DNA of 17,219 nucleotides, from assembly GCA_003484865.1 (NCBI GenBank), contig DMZT01000059.1, positions 1 through 17,219 of the forward strand, given 5' to 3'. The notes beneath the pieces are model-generated. The model was not told the origin of the DNA, ran no database searches, and worked only from the letters and a program-made list of their open reading frames with translations. The first letter of the stretch is position 1. Every line of letters starts with the position of its first letter. Positions 1 through 7,500 of the stretch are shown in pieces. The stretch comes from Stenotrophomonas sp. GTDB lineage: Bacteria > Pseudomonadota > Gammaproteobacteria > Xanthomonadales > Xanthomonadaceae. A program made the position numbers and the translations under genes.

Positions 1-1
1 G

Positions 2-181
2 TGTGGCGACTATCGGCCGTGGCGTGAGGGTGCACAGGCGTTGCGTGAGGTCGGCATCCGCGGGTTGCCCGCGGACTGGCCGGTGCATGCGGCGGTCTAC
101 GCCAGCGCCTCGGAAGACCGCAGCCGCTGGTTGCTGGTACTGCCTGCCCGTGGCCAGCTCTGGTACGGCTGGATGGCGTGA
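2..181 (+). CDS. C-terminal fragment of an unidentified protein (5' truncated)
   Basis: The frame starting at base 2 is open from the window edge to a TGA at 179-181, giving the last 59 residues of a protein that begins outside the window. The tail is rich in Trp and Arg and ends in LWYGWMA, with no cysteine motif, membrane segment or domain that I recognise. It is the only frame here that runs in from the edge and stops cleanly just before the promoter region of the next gene, which is why I take it as real. A competing frame (base 3 onward) is open further, but only because it joins the peptidase downstream. No function is assigned. Confidence 0.55.
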   Translation, partial: CGDYRPWREGAQALREVGIRGLPADWPVHAAVYASASEDRSRWLLVLPARGQLWYGWMA

Positions 182-220
182 CCATGACTCTTGGCCCGGG
201 GGCACCGGGACCACGCCCGA

Positions 221-226
221 TAGACT
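221..226 (+). promoter_or_regulatory. Possible -10 hexamer (TAGACT) of the M28 peptidase gene
   Basis: TAGACT lies 40 bases before the chosen GTG start and matches TATAAT at four of six positions. No good -35 hexamer sits at the standard distance. The same hexamer occurs upstream of three other genes in this window, which is the main reason to list it. Confidence 0.3.
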
Positions 227-266
227 CGGGGATTGTTCGTGGTCTGGCCGAGAGGCGGGGGTAATC

Positions 267-1868
267 GTGTTCAAGTGGGGCATGTTGAGCGTGGCATTGG
301 CATTGAGTGGCGTCGCCGATGCACAGACGAAGGAAACGGTGGACCTGGACATGGTCAGCCGCATCCGCCAGGAAGCCTTCCACCGGTCGCAGGTGATGGC
401 GACCTTCAGCCATCTGACCGAGCAGATCGGCCCGCGCCTGACCAATTCGCCCGCGATGGGCGAGGCCAATACCTGGACCCGCAGCAAGTTCAACGAGTGG
501 GGCCTGGTCAACGTCCATGACGAGGCCTTCGATGCGTTCGGCCGCGGCTGGGAGTTCAGCAACGCCAGCGTGGAACTGCTGAGCCCGCGCGTGGCGCCGC
601 TGTATGCGCTGCCGAAGGCCTGGACCCCGGGCACCAACGGCCCGGTCGAGGGCGAGGTGATCAAGGTCGAGATCAAGAAGCTCGCCGATCTGGATCAGTA
701 CAAGGGCAAGATCGCCGGCAAGATCCTGCTACTCAATGATGCACGCGACTACGAACGGGCCACCAAGGCCGATTCGCACCGCCACGATGACGCCGGCCTG
801 GCCGAGCTGCAGGTGTTCGCGGTGCCCAAGGACGTCGCCGATGCCAAGGCCGACCGTGCCAAGAAGGCCAAGGAGTTCCTGGAGAAGCAGGAACTGACCC
901 GTGCCACCAACGCCTTCTTCGCCGAGCAGGGCGTGCTGGCCACGATCAGCATCAGCGGCTGGGACAACGGCATCATCCGCGTCGGCGGCGGTGGCTCACG
1001 CAAGGCGGGCGAACCGGTCGGCGTGCCCGAGCTGGCGATGATGGCCGAGCACTACAACCAGCTGGTGCGGGCGGTCGACCAGAAGCAGGCGGTCAAGCTG
1101 CGCGTGAATGTCGAGGCCCGTTTCACCGATACGCAGGACCAGCCGGGCTACAACACGCTGGCCGAGATCCGCGGCAGCGGCAAGGCCGATGAGATCGTGA
1201 TGCTCGGCGCGCACATGGATTCCTGGCACACCGGCACCGGTGCAGCCGACAACGCTGCCGGCGTGGCGGTGATGATGGAAGCCATGCGCATCCTCAAGGC
1301 GGTTGGCGCCAAGCCCAAGCGCACGATCCGCGTGGCGCTGTGGAGTGGCGAGGAGCAGGGGCTGATCGGCTCCCAGGATTACGTGTCCAAGCACTTCGCG
1401 CGCTACCCCGAGCCGACCGACCCGGCGCAGCTCAAGCTGCCGGCCTCGATGCGTGAACCCACCGGCGCCCTGCAGCGCCAGCGCGATTACGACAAGTTCT
1501 CGGCGTACTTCAACATGGACAACGGCTCGGGCCGCTTCCGCGGCATCTACGCGCAGGAGAACCTGGCCGCGGTGCCGATCTTCGAAGCGTGGCTGGCCCC
1601 GTTCCATGACGTGGGCGCGACCACCGTGGCCACCCGCAACACCGGCAGCACCGACCACATCGCGTTCGATCGCGTTGGCCTGCCCGGGTTCCAGTTCATT
1701 CAGGACCGCCTGGACTACTTCACCAACGTCCACCACAGCAACCTGGACACCTGGGACCACGCCGAGCCGGAGGACCTGAAGCAGGCCGCCGCCATCGTGG
1801 CCTCGTTCGTCTACAACGCGGCGATGCGCGATGAAAAGCTGCCGCGCAAGCCGTTGCTGACGCCCTGA
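267..1868 (+). CDS. Secreted M28-family zinc metallopeptidase (carboxypeptidase Q-like)
   Basis: A 533-residue exported peptidase of family M28, expected to hydrolyse peptides in the periplasm or outside the cell with two zinc ions. The N-terminus has Lys3, a hydrophobic stretch and VADA/Q near residues 16-20, so it looks like a signal peptide. A protease-associated-type segment (about residues 110-270) precedes the catalytic part. Metal ligands read in order: His316 and Asp318 in HMDSW, Asp328 in AADNAAG, Glu362/Glu363 in GEEQG (catalytic base plus ligand), Asp418 in NMDNG and His489/His490 in VHHSN. The overall layout resembles plasma glutamate carboxypeptidase (CPQ/PGCP). I chose GTG at 267 because AGAGGCGGGG lies just upstream and the signal peptide then starts correctly; ATG at 282 is the alternative. 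The frame is open much further upstream, but that part reads as non-coding. Substrate unknown. Confidence 0.9.
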   Translation: MFKWGMLSVALALSGVADAQTKETVDLDMVSRIRQEAFHRSQVMATFSHLTEQIGPRLTNSPAMGEANTWTRSKFNEWGLVNVHDEAFDAFGRGWEFSNASVELLSPRVAPLYALPKAWTPGTNGPVEGEVIKVEIKKLADLDQYKGKIAGKILLLNDARDYERATKADSHRHDDAGLAELQVFAVPKDVADAKADRAKKAKEFLEKQELTRATNAFFAEQGVLATISISGWDNGIIRVGGGGSRKAGEPVGVPELAMMAEHYNQLVRAVDQKQAVKLRVNVEARFTDTQDQPGYNTLAEIRGSGKADEIVMLGAHMDSWHTGTGAADNAAGVAVMMEAMRILKAVGAKPKRTIRVALWSGEEQGLIGSQDYVSKHFARYPEPTDPAQLKLPASMREPTGALQRQRDYDKFSAYFNMDNGSGRFRGIYAQENLAAVPIFEAWLAPFHDVGATTVATRNTGSTDHIAFDRVGLPGFQFIQDRLDYFTNVHHSNLDTWDHAEPEDLKQAAAIVASFVYNAAMRDEKLPRKPLLTP

Positions 1869-1911
1869 AGGCTGCCGCGTGGGCCGCCGGGAAATGGCCG
1901 CCCACGCCATG

Positions 1912-1933
1912 CCGGGCAAGGAGTGCCCGGTTT
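1912..1933 (+). terminator. Possible weak terminator after the M28 peptidase gene
   Basis: A perfect 7-bp GC-rich stem (CCGGGCA at 1912-1918 and TGCCCGG at 1924-1930) with loop AGGAG is followed by only three T residues. A second inverted repeat (GCGTGGGC 1877-1884 with GCCCACGC 1900-1907) lies just before it. The short T run makes termination uncertain. Confidence 0.4.
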
Positions 1934-1948
1934 GCGGCCGGGGCGGGG

Positions 1949-1954
1949 TAAAAT
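1949..1954 (+). promoter_or_regulatory. Candidate -10 box of gltX (TAAAAT)
   Basis: TAAAAT matches the -10 consensus at five of six positions in an otherwise GC-rich gap and ends 33 bases before the gltX ATG. I see no convincing -35 hexamer at 16-18 bases upstream. Confidence 0.4.
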
Positions 1955-1987
1955 TGCCGGGATTCCGTTTCCCGCCCTGAGCCCTCC

Positions 1988-3391
1988 ATGACCTGCCGCA
2001 CCCGTTTTGCCCCCAGTCCCACCGGCTACCTGCACATTGGTGGCGCCCGCACGGCGCTGTACTGCTGGCTGGAGGCCCGTCACCGTGGTGGCGAATTCGT
2101 GCTGCGCATCGAAGACACCGACCGCGAGCGCAGCACCCAGGGCGCGATCGACGCGATCCTGGAGGCGATGGAGTGGCTGGGCCTGGGCTATGACGAAGGC
2201 CCGATCTACCAGACCCAGCGCGTGGCCCGCTATCTGGAAGTGGCCGAGCAGCTGGTCGCCGATGGCAAGGCCTACTACGCCTACGAGACCAGGGAAGAGC
2301 TGGACGCGATGCGCGAGGCCGCCATGGCCAAGCAGGAAAAGCCGCGTTACAACGGCGCCGCGCGTGAGCTGGGCCTGCCGTACAAGGACGACCCGAACCG
2401 CGTGATCCGCTTCAAGAATCCGCTCGAGGGCACGGTGGTGTTCGACGACCTGATCAAGGGCCGCATCGAGATCGCCAACAGCGAGCTGGACGACATGGTC
2501 ATCTTCCGCCCGGACGGTTTCCCCACCTACAACTTCGCGGTGGTGGTGGACGATTGGGACATGCGCATCAGCGAGGTCATCCGCGGCGACGACCACATCA
2601 ACAACACCCCGCGCCAGATCAATCTGTACGAGGGCATCGGCGCCCCCGTGCCGAAGTTCGGCCATATGCCGATGATCCTGGACGAGCAGGGCGCGAAGCT
2701 GTCCAAGCGCACCGGTGCGGCCGACGTGATGCAGTACAAGGACGTCGGCTACCTGCCGGACGCACTGCTCAGCTACCTGGCCCGCCTGGGCTGGTCGCAT
2801 GGCGACCAGGAGCTGTTCAGCCGCCAGGAACTGATCGATCTGTTCGATGTGACCAACTGCAATTCCAAGGCCGCGCGCCTGGACATGGCCAAGCTGGGCT
2901 GGGTCAACCAGCACTTCCTGAAGACCGAACAACCGGCCGACATCGCTCCGCACCTGGTCTACCAGCTGAACAAGCTGGGCCTGGACCTGAACGCCGGTCC
3001 GGCGCCGGCCGACGTGGTGGTCGCACTGCGCGACCGCGTGCAGACGCTGAAGGAAATGGCCGAGAAGGCGGTGGTCTGGTATCAGCCGCTGACCGAATAC
3101 GACGAGGCCGCGGTGGCCAAGCACTTCAAGCCGGGCGCGGAACTGGCGCTGGGCAAGGCCCGCGAGCTGTTGGGCGCGGCCGGGGAGTGGACGGTGGAGA
3201 GCGTTTCGGCGGCACTGCATGACGTGGCGACGGCGCTTGAGATCGGCATGGGCAAGGTGGCCCAGCCGCTGCGCGTGGCCATCACCGGCACCCAGGTCAG
3301 CCCGGACATTTCACAGACGGTGTTCCTGGCCGGGCGTGAAGAGGCCTTGAAACGCATCGAGGTCGCACTCACTAAAGTACCGACGGCCTGA
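1988..3391 (+). CDS. gltX: Glutamyl-tRNA synthetase
   Basis: A class I aminoacyl-tRNA synthetase that charges tRNA-Glu with glutamate in the cytosol. The 467-residue length is usual for bacterial GluRS. The N-terminus [20 protein letters not shown] carries the HIGH-type motif (residues 15-18), RIEDTDRER follows, and KLSKR at residues 237-241 is the KMSKS-type loop, at the same numbering as in the E. coli enzyme. The C-terminal third fits the alpha-helical anticodon-binding domain. The segment that binds zinc in some GluRS proteins lacks cysteines here. The ATG at 1988 has no clear Shine-Dalgarno sequence but gives an N-terminus that aligns residue for residue with the family. zur follows after 16 bases, so the two are probably co-transcribed. 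Confidence 0.97.
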   Translation: MTCRTRFAPSPTGYLHIGGARTALYCWLEARHRGGEFVLRIEDTDRERSTQGAIDAILEAMEWLGLGYDEGPIYQTQRVARYLEVAEQLVADGKAYYAYETREELDAMREAAMAKQEKPRYNGAARELGLPYKDDPNRVIRFKNPLEGTVVFDDLIKGRIEIANSELDDMVIFRPDGFPTYNFAVVVDDWDMRISEVIRGDDHINNTPRQINLYEGIGAPVPKFGHMPMILDEQGAKLSKRTGAADVMQYKDVGYLPDALLSYLARLGWSHGDQELFSRQELIDLFDVTNCNSKAARLDMAKLGWVNQHFLKTEQPADIAPHLVYQLNKLGLDLNAGPAPADVVVALRDRVQTLKEMAEKAVVWYQPLTEYDEAAVAKHFKPGAELALGKARELLGAAGEWTVESVSAALHDVATALEIGMGKVAQPLRVAITGTQVSPDISQTVFLAGREEALKRIEVALTKVPTA

Positions 3392-3407
3392 CCACAGGAG
3401 ACCGCGC

Positions 3408-3893
3408 ATGTCCGCAAAAACCGCTTGTACCGCTCCGCACCATCACGTTCACGACGCCTCCGACTTCGTGAAGGTGGTCGAGCGCGTGTGCTCGGAACGC
3501 GGGCTGCGGCTGACGCCGATCCGCGCGAACGTACTGCGCCTGATTGCCGAGGCCGGCAAGCCGGTGAAGGCGTACGAATTGCTGGAGTGGGTGCGCAACG
3601 GCAAGGGCGTCGGTGCCGACGCCCCGCCGACGGTGTACCGGGCGCTGGATTTCCTGATGGCCAATGGCTTCGTGCACAAGCTGGAATCGGTGAATGCGTT
3701 CGTGGCGTGCCACCATCCGAGCAGTGCGCAGCATTCGGTGCCGTTCCTGATCTGCAACAGTTGCCACAATGCGGTGGAGCTGGAGGACAAGGAGATTGTC
3801 AGCCAGCTGGAGAAGCGGGCGAAGGAGCTCGGTTTCCAGCCGCAGGCGCAGACGCTGGAAGTGCATGGCCTGTGCGCGCGCTGTGCGGGGTAG
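3408..3893 (+). CDS. zur: Zinc uptake regulator Zur (Fur family)
   Basis: A 161-residue zinc-sensing repressor that binds Zur boxes when zinc is plentiful. An N-terminal winged helix (about residues 15-95, with the recognition segment APPTVYRALDFL) precedes the dimerisation domain. The structural zinc site is visible as Cys116/Cys119 (CNSC) and Cys156/Cys159 (CARC). The sensory site is visible as His90, Cys101, His109 and Glu124. All eight are offset by exactly 13 from the ligands I recall for E. coli Zur (H77, C88, H96, E111 and C103, C106, C143, C146), which separates it from Fur and PerR. The first residues include a His cluster (HHHVH). The start has a good GGAG at about 3397-3400. The TAG stop is shared with the GTAG head of a SMAG-like palindrome. 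Likely targets are the two Zur-box-like sites at 11505 and 11597. Confidence 0.93.
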   Translation: MSAKTACTAPHHHVHDASDFVKVVERVCSERGLRLTPIRANVLRLIAEAGKPVKAYELLEWVRNGKGVGADAPPTVYRALDFLMANGFVHKLESVNAFVACHHPSSAQHSVPFLICNSCHNAVELEDKEIVSQLEKRAKELGFQPQAQTLEVHGLCARCAG

Positions 3894-3916
3894 GTACCGA
3901 CCGTTGGTCGGTACGC
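3890..3916 (+). repeat. SMAG/REP-like GTAG palindromic element
   Basis: GTAG (3890-3893) is followed at once by a perfect 9-bp inverted repeat, GTACCGACC (3894-3902) and GGTCGGTAC (3906-3914), with loop GTT. A GTAG tetramer heading a short GC-rich stem-loop is the known form of the SMAG repeats of Stenotrophomonas and of GTAG REPs in related genera. The element overlaps the zur stop codon. Only one copy was seen in this window. Confidence 0.75.
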
Positions 3917-3927
3917 TGTTGATGTTG

Positions 3928-3959
3928 AAAAGCCGCGCATCTGCGCGGCGTTTTCGTTT
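3928..3959. terminator. Bidirectional Rho-independent terminator between zur and the HlyD-type adaptor gene
   Basis: The stem GCCGCGC (3932-3938) / GCGCGGC (3943-3949) with loop ATCT is flanked by AAAA (3928-3931) on the left and GTTTTCGTTT on the right. It can therefore act for the plus-strand zur transcript and for the minus-strand pump operon, whose last stop codon is at 3959-3961. Confidence 0.85.
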
Positions 3960-5155
3960 CACGGCGTCGCATCGGTCGGCTCGCGCCCTTCCGCAGCGGT
4001 ATCCACTTTGACGATCACCGACATGCCCGGACGCAGGCGCGGTGCCAGCGGCTGATCGGGGTCGATGGAAATGCGGATCGGCAGGCGCTGGACGACCTTG
4101 GTGAAGTTGCCGCTGGCGTTGTCCGGACGCAGGACACTGAACTCCGAGCCGGTGGCCGGGGCGATCTGTTCGATGTGGCCGTGCAGCTTCTGGCCATCGA
4201 AGGCATCCACGGAGAAGGTGGCCGGTTGGCCGATGCGCATCTTCCAGGTCTGGCCTTCCTTGAAATTGGCGACCACCCACAAGGCATCGGGCACCAGGAA
4301 CAGCAGCTGCGAGCCGGCGGTGACGTATTGGCCCAGGCGCACCGAGGCTTCGCTGACCTGACCGTCGCGCGGCGCCTGGATCACCGTGTTGGCGAGATCG
4401 ATCTTCGCCAGTTCCAGCTGGGCCTGGGCCGTCTCGACGCGGGCTTCCAGGCCTTTGCGGGCAACCTGGGTGGAGGTCAGGGTTTCCTCGGCGATGCGGA
4501 TCTGGGCCTGCGACTGCAGCACGCTGGCCTGCGCCGATTGCGTGGTGGTGCGGAACTTGTCACGGTCGTTGAGGGCGACCAGTTGCTGGTCGGCGAGTTC
4601 TTCGTAGCGCTTGAGTTCGGTACGCGAGCGCGAGAGCTCGGCCTGGCCGGCAGACAGGTTGGCCTGCGCGGCCTGGATCTGCGCGCGGTTCTGTGCCTGG
4701 GATTGATCGGAGTTGGCCAGCGCGGCCTTGGCGCTGTCCAGATCGGCTTCGGCCTGGACGACTTTCTCGCGGTAGATGCGGTCGTCGATGCGCAGCAGCG
4801 GCTCGCCTTGTTTGACGTGCTGGAAGTCCTTGACCAGCACCTCGGTCACATAGCCGTTGACCTGCGGCGCGAGCACGGTGATCTGGCCGCGCACGTAGGC
4901 GTTGTCGGTGGTCACCCGGGACGTCTCGAACGGCCACAGTGACCAGGCGCGCAGGATCAGCGCGATGCCGATCAGGGCGATCACGATCATGATGATCACA
5001 GCACGCAGGCTCGGCTTGAGGTACTTGGGCACGCCCGAGGGGGCCGCCGCGGGCGGCGGCGCAGGGGCGGGCGCAGCATCGGTCGGCGGCGGTGGGTTGA
5101 CGTTCTCCGGGGCGGTATCGTCGTGCGGGGGTTGGGTCGACATGGGCGGGCTCAT
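3959..5155 (-). CDS. HlyD/EmrA-type periplasmic adaptor of an MFS efflux pump
   Basis: A 398-residue membrane-fusion protein linking the inner-membrane pump to an outer-membrane channel. From the N-terminus: a Pro/Ala-rich cytosolic stretch (residues 1-45), PKYLKP, one membrane helix (about 53-72), then TTDNAYVRGQITVLAPQVNGYV, the usual EmrA beta-barrel/lipoyl entry. A long Ala/Gln-rich alpha-helical hairpin (about 130-240) and the closing lipoyl half (NTVIQAPRDGQVSEASV) follow. The ATG at 5155 overlaps the TGA of the upstream pump gene by four bases, so translation is probably coupled. ATG at 5143 is another possible start. No outer-membrane factor gene lies nearby, so a TolC-type channel encoded elsewhere is presumably used. 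The substrate cannot be read from sequence. Confidence 0.9.
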   Translation of the reverse strand: MSPPMSTQPPHDDTAPENVNPPPPTDAAPAPAPPPAAAPSGVPKYLKPSLRAVIIMIVIALIGIALILRAWSLWPFETSRVTTDNAYVRGQITVLAPQVNGYVTEVLVKDFQHVKQGEPLLRIDDRIYREKVVQAEADLDSAKAALANSDQSQAQNRAQIQAAQANLSAGQAELSRSRTELKRYEELADQQLVALNDRDKFRTTTQSAQASVLQSQAQIRIAEETLTSTQVARKGLEARVETAQAQLELAKIDLANTVIQAPRDGQVSEASVRLGQYVTAGSQLLFLVPDALWVVANFKEGQTWKMRIGQPATFSVDAFDGQKLHGHIEQIAPATGSEFSVLRPDNASGNFTKVVQRLPIRISIDPDQPLAPRLRPGMSVIVKVDTAAEGREPTDATP

Positions 5156-6837
5156 CGGGGCGCGACGCTGCCAGGCGTCGGCGCGGAAAGGGGAGGTGTC
5201 GGCGCGTGGCGTTTGCGCCATTGCTTGAGCACGGCGGTGCGCACCGCCAGCAGCAGCAACCAGCCAAGGAAGACCAGCGCGACGCGGCCGCTGAGCGCGA
5301 ACACGTCATTGAACGCGCGCACGTTGGCTTCGCGGCGGGTGATCTGCGCCAGTTGCGCGGTGCCCTGCGCGCTGCGCTGCACCGGGTCGGTGATCAGCCT
5401 GGCGTAGAGCTGCTGTTGCTGTTTCAAGCGCTGGGCAACCACGTTGTCGGCCGGATCCAGTTGGCTGACTAGCGCACCGGAATACACCTGCTCGCGGTGC
5501 AGCTGGTAGGTGCCCAGCACGGCCGAGCCGGCCAGGCCACCCAGGGTCTGGGTGATGGAGAGCGTGACCAGGAAGGTGATCATGTGGTCCACGCCCTGCT
5601 TCAACGCCTGGGTGATGCCAAGCATGATCAGCGGCCCCATGAACATGCCGGCGCCGACGGACGCCAGGAACTGGCTGGCGAAGAAGTCGTGCGGGCGATC
5701 CAGGCTGGTACGGCTCTGGTCGAGCAGGGCCGCGCTGCCCAGCAGCAGGATGGCCATCAACAACTGCGGTATGAGTCGCTTCGGGCCGAAGGTGAGCGAG
5801 CTGGCGGCCATGCCGGTGATCACGCCGGCCAGGATCACCGCGAACAACGGGCGCATCTGGTCCGGGCCCATGCCGAGCGTGCGCATCAGGCCGACCACGC
5901 CATAGGACTGCTCGGTGGTCAGGAAGCGGATCAGGAACGCACCGATGATGAAGTGCATCACCGGCAGGCTGGCCAGCCAGCGCGTCTGCAGCAGCGGGTT
6001 GCGGCGGTAGTGCTCGATGATGAAGGCGGTGGTGGACAGCGCGATCGAGGCGACCAGTGCCCAGCCCAGCCACGGCGTATCCAGCCACCAGCGGGTGTAG
6101 CCCTGCGCCAGCACGACAACCAGCAGGCCGACGGCGGGAGCGAGCAGCGCGAAGGTGAGGAAGTCGAGCGGTTCAAACGCCTTGATCTGTGCCCCCGGCG
6201 GGAGCTTGAGCACCACCACGGCGGCGAACGCGCACAGTGCCAGCCCGGCCTCGAACAGATACAGGTTGTGCCACTGCCCGGTGTCCACCAGGCCGGGCGA
6301 GACCAGCCACGCGATCGGCACCGCAAGCTGTGAGATGCCCACGCCGATCACCAGCAGATTGCCGGTGTATTTGCGCGGCAGCGATTGCAGCATGTACAGC
6401 GTGCCCAAGGTGCTGCAGGCCGCACCGGCGAAGCCGCTGGCCGCGCGCATCAGCACGGTGGTTTCGAAGGTGCCGACGAACAGATGCAGTACCGCCAGCG
6501 CGGCATACAGGCCCAGCCCGATCTCGGCGAACAGGCGGATGCCGTATTGCTGGCGGAACTTGAAGGCGAGCAGGTTGGCGGTGACGTTGACCATGGCATA
6601 CGCGGCCACCAGCCAGCTGCCCTGCGCCGGGGTGAGCCCGAGCTGGCCCTGCAGGAACGGCAGGTTGGCACTGACCAGCGCATTGCCCAGGCCGCCGGTG
6701 ATCCCGACCAGCAGCGCCACCAGCGCATAGGCGAGGCGGCGGTGCGGCGGATGCCACGGCATCGAAGCCGAGCCCGGCAGGGTCGGTTTTTCGTGCTCCT
6801 CCCAGTCCGGAACCGGCTTGAGGTACTGCGGCATCAT
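5152..6837 (-). CDS. DHA2-family (EmrB-type, 14-helix) MFS drug efflux permease
   Basis: A 561-residue proton-driven exporter of the drug:H+ antiporter-2 group. The N-terminal cytosolic extension carries PQYLKP, followed by helix 1 with LVGITGGLGNALVSANLP and the family segment LGLTPAQGSWLVAAYAMVN. Further hydrophobic segments are consistent with 14 helices. A long hydrophilic loop (about residues 445-520, with KQQQQLYARLI) precedes the last helix, as in EmrB. The start ATG at 6837 overlaps the tetR TGA as ATGA, with GGGGAGGG directly upstream; the adjacent ATG at 6834 is equally possible. The regulator-pump-adaptor order forms a complete cassette apart from the outer-membrane channel. Substrate unknown. 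Confidence 0.92.
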   Translation of the reverse strand: MMPQYLKPVPDWEEHEKPTLPGSASMPWHPPHRRLAYALVALLVGITGGLGNALVSANLPFLQGQLGLTPAQGSWLVAAYAMVNVTANLLAFKFRQQYGIRLFAEIGLGLYAALAVLHLFVGTFETTVLMRAASGFAGAACSTLGTLYMLQSLPRKYTGNLLVIGVGISQLAVPIAWLVSPGLVDTGQWHNLYLFEAGLALCAFAAVVVLKLPPGAQIKAFEPLDFLTFALLAPAVGLLVVVLAQGYTRWWLDTPWLGWALVASIALSTTAFIIEHYRRNPLLQTRWLASLPVMHFIIGAFLIRFLTTEQSYGVVGLMRTLGMGPDQMRPLFAVILAGVITGMAASSLTFGPKRLIPQLLMAILLLGSAALLDQSRTSLDRPHDFFASQFLASVGAGMFMGPLIMLGITQALKQGVDHMITFLVTLSITQTLGGLAGSAVLGTYQLHREQVYSGALVSQLDPADNVVAQRLKQQQQLYARLITDPVQRSAQGTAQLAQITRREANVRAFNDVFALSGRVALVFLGWLLLLAVRTAVLKQWRKRHAPTPPLSAPTPGSVAPR

Positions 6838-7400
6838 CCCTCCCCGTCGGCAGGCCCCCGCAATCCGCCACGCAGCAATTGCAGGGCGCGCGTGGCCAGC
6901 CGGGCGCGTTCGTCACGCGTCTTGCCACGCAGCGCGGCTCCCAGCATGCCTGAGATGAGTGAAATGTCCGTCGTTTCCAGATCGGGGCGGCACAGACCTG
7001 CGGCCACCGCACGGGCAATCGGTTCGCGCAGCAGTTCGAAGATCGTTTCGCGCGCGGCCCGGATCGGGATCTGATCCGGATCCACCGCGCGCCAGTAGTC
7101 CGATAATGCCGGCGACTGCACGATCCGGTTCGCCATCCCTTCCAGCACTTCGAACAGTGCATCGTCGCGGTCGCCGAGGGTCTGCACCTGGCGCGCGATG
7201 CGGTTGACGGTGCGCTGCAGCAGCGCCTCCACCAGGGCGGCACGGTCAGGGAAGTTGCGGTACAGCGTGGCCCGGCCGACCTGGGCACGCTCGACCACCA
7301 GGTCCAACGGGGCGGTCACGCCGTGTTGGCCGAACACGGCATCGGCAGCGTCGAGGATCTGGGCACGGCGGGCGGCCGCGTCGGCACGTTGGGTAGGCAT
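6834..7400 (-). CDS. TetR-family transcriptional repressor of the adjacent efflux operon
   Basis: A 188-residue TetR-type regulator. The N-terminal helix-turn-helix is clear: RRAQILDAADAVF, then LDLVVERAQVGRATLYRNFPDRAALVEALL (about residues 31-60). The C-terminal half is a variable helical ligand-binding region that also helps dimerisation. I chose ATG at 7400. A longer GTG start at 7457 would put the dyad at 7412-7427 inside the coding region and add a Pro/Arg-rich tail not typical of the family. It is the first gene of a three-gene minus-strand operon, and four-base overlaps couple it to the pump and the pump to the adaptor. Autoregulation through the dyad in front of it is the simplest model. 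The ligand is not predictable. Confidence 0.9.
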   Translation of the reverse strand: MPTQRADAAARRAQILDAADAVFGQHGVTAPLDLVVERAQVGRATLYRNFPDRAALVEALLQRTVNRIARQVQTLGDRDDALFEVLEGMANRIVQSPALSDYWRAVDPDQIPIRAARETIFELLREPIARAVAAGLCRPDLETTDISLISGMLGAALRGKTRDERARLATRALQLLRGGLRGPADGEG

Positions 7401-7411
7401 GCGCGCATCAT

Positions 7412-7427
7412 CGGACACAACTGTCCG
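7412..7427. promoter_or_regulatory. Candidate TetR operator upstream of the efflux operon
   Basis: CGGACA CAAC TGTCCG is a perfect 6-bp inverted repeat with a 4-base spacer, 11 bases upstream of the tetR start on the minus strand. The position and symmetry fit a TetR autoregulatory site. It is short, and binding is inferred from position only. Confidence 0.5.
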
Positions 7428-7500
7428 GCGCGGAAGGGGGGGCGTCGGTTTTGGCACGCGCGGGTTGGCGCGCGCTGGGCAATGTCGAGGGCGGGTGAGC

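Noticed and set aside
3..266. N-terminal extension of the M28 peptidase back to base 3
   Set aside because: The extension would bury a clear signal peptide, is Arg/Cys-rich without homology, and overlaps a more plausible out-of-frame gene tail at 2-181.
1811..3220. A 469-codon minus-strand frame opposite gltX
   Set aside because: gltX is unmistakable on the plus strand. The antisense product is rich in Arg/His/Leu/Gln without motifs and also crosses the peptidase-gltX intergenic region.
5497..6333. A 278-codon plus-strand frame opposite the DHA2 pump
   Set aside because: The product is Gln/His/Arg-rich low complexity. The minus strand encodes clear membrane helices.
7451..7480. Inverted repeat CGCGCG/CGCGCG as a terminator for the MarR-linked MFS gene
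   Set aside because: No T run follows on the minus strand. The dyad is alternating CG, easily formed by chance in this base composition.
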